From NCBI RefSeq assembly GCF_900142145.1, contig NZ_FQZV01000013.1, positions 1 through 64,000 on the forward strand: a stretch of DNA of 64,000 bases, given 5' to 3'. This DNA is from Geosporobacter subterraneus DSM 17957. Its GTDB lineage: Bacteria; Bacillota; Clostridia; Peptostreptococcales; Thermotaleaceae. The notes below the pieces were generated by a model that saw nothing but the letters and a program-made list of their open reading frames with translations, was not told where the DNA came from and ran no database searches. A program made the position numbers and the translations under genes. The first letter of the stretch is position 1; each line of letters begins with the position of its first letter. Below, in pieces: positions 63,317-64,000 of the stretch.

Positions 63317-64000
63317 CTACTTGACAATGTAATGTTCGATAAGGAGCATAACGACAAACCCTGCAATAACGCCAAAAGTAGCCTTTACCTGATTACCATG
63401 GCAGTGGCTTTCTGGAATTAACTCATGGGATACGACATAATACATAGCTCCCGCTGCTAAAGACAAAGTAAAAGGCATATAGGGTTGTATTACCTTTCCT
63501 GCCAATATTCCGACTGCAGCAGCAATGGGTTCTCCGATTCCTGCAAAAAATGCAAATAATATCGCCTTGCTTTTAGAATAACCTTTTTCTATTAAGGGTG
63601 CTGAGACAACCAGCCCCTCAGGAGCATTTTGTATCCCCATAGCCATGGCCAGCACGATTCCTCTCTCTTGGCTTCCTGTGGCATAGCCTACCCCAATAGC
63701 AAAGCCTTCTGGAATATTGTGAATGGCAATGGCTGTAACCATCATAATCGTTTTTGCCAAAACCTTACTCTCAAAATCTGTATTTCGTACCTGACCCATA
63801 TTTATATTGGGAATAATTTTTTCAATCACGCCGATTAATACAGCCCCGGCTAAAAGGCCCATTATTACCTGAAAGATTTGTTTTTGCTCTAAGGCCGGAA
63901 GAATCAAGCTAAAGGATGCTGCAAACAACATGATTCCTGCTGCAAATCCAAGTAAAAAATCCTCAAAAACCTTTGATATTTTGTTTACAAAAATCAATGG
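63317..64000 (-). CDS. ZIP-family metal transporter (start beyond window edge)
   Basis: About 228 codons are visible, ending at 63317, and the frame stays open to the right edge. The protein is highly hydrophobic, with ZIP signatures AIAIHNIPEGFAIGVGY and GIQNAPEGLVVSAPLIEKG (the metal-binding HN.PEG and QN.PEG helices 4 and 5) and ILFAFFAGIGEPIAA. Normal family length is about 240-270 residues, so only the first membrane helix should be missing. It probably imports zinc or other divalent metals. Confidence 0.9.
   Translation of the reverse strand, partial: PLIFVNKISKVFEDFLLGFAAGIMLFAASFSLILPALEQKQIFQVIMGLLAGAVLIGVIEKIIPNINMGQVRNTDFESKVLAKTIMMVTAIAIHNIPEGFAIGVGYATGSQERGIVLAMAMGIQNAPEGLVVSAPLIEKGYSKSKAILFAFFAGIGEPIAAAVGILAGKVIQPYMPFTLSLAAGAMYYVVSHELIPESHCHGNQVKATFGVIAGFVVMLLIEHYIVK

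Noticed and set aside
1-64000. CRISPR arrays, rRNA genes or replication origin
   Set aside because: No regularly spaced repeats, no rRNA-like stretches and no DnaA-box clusters were seen in the reading.

Overview
The window looks like chromosome of an anaerobic, selenocysteine-using, amino-acid-fermenting member of the Clostridia. The evidence is an AT-rich genome with AGGAGG-type ribosome sites, a complete glycine reductase operon with two in-frame UGA (selenocysteine) codons, a tandem glycine riboswitch, an anaerobic (cobalt-early) cobalamin pathway, and clostridial families such as a VanW/G5 protein and PhoU-fused Na/Pi cotransporters. The gene set resembles the Alkaliphilus/Natronincola group, but genus cannot be fixed from the sequence alone. 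Almost everything lies on the minus strand.

Layout. 1-146: start of an IS1380-type transposase cut by the window edge. 390-5390: nucleoside ABC transporter (lipoprotein, ATPase, two permeases) with a 194-bp miniature transposable element inserted between lipoprotein and ATPase genes. 5551-13774: glycine reductase operon, glycine riboswitch-grdX-trxB-trxA-grdE-grdA-grdB-grdC-grdD. 14041-14116: GC-rich foldable element. 14186-17772: two paralogous Na/Pi cotransporters, each behind the same PhoP-box promoter. 17870-22623: trmL, a CheX-like protein, a second copy of the 194-bp element in inverted orientation, two DUF362 proteins, a PerR-like regulator and a SEC-C protein. 22654-42870: one very long cobalamin-riboswitch-led cluster that makes uroporphyrinogen III from glutamyl-tRNA (hemA, hemB, hemC, hemD, hemL) and takes it through corrin synthesis to cobyric acid and adenosylcobinamide phosphate. 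42990-45447: cobC-cobS-cobO-cobU for lower-ligand assembly and adenosylation. 45578-53306: lipase-like protein, ogt, DUF2225, VanW, initiator tRNA-Met, FtsA-like protein, nth, DUF503. 53429-54616: kbl. 54861-60815: a Lon-family protease gene split by a site-specific element. 60931-64000: phosphodiesterase, queG, lepB and a ZIP transporter truncated by the right edge.

The most interesting structure is at 55964-59531. A large serine recombinase, a 44-residue protein translationally coupled to it, and a sodium:alanine/glycine symporter form a 3.57-kb cassette inserted inside a Lon-related protease gene. Both junctions share the octamer AGCAGTCG. Joining the outer flanks there restores a single 795-residue reading frame. 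Joining the two inner flanks gives an attP-like site with 9-bp perfect inverted arms centred on a GT dinucleotide. The gene is therefore reversibly interrupted in principle, and the cargo is a transporter rather than phage genes.

Two 194-bp miniature elements (about 96% identical, 17-bp terminal repeats, perfect 10-bp target duplications) sit in opposite orientation 14.6 kb apart and bracket the grd/phosphate region. Metabolically the window connects glycine capture (riboswitch, symporter cargo, Kbl) to reductive glycine fermentation, and phosphate uptake to the phosphate-consuming, acetyl-phosphate-forming step of glycine reductase.
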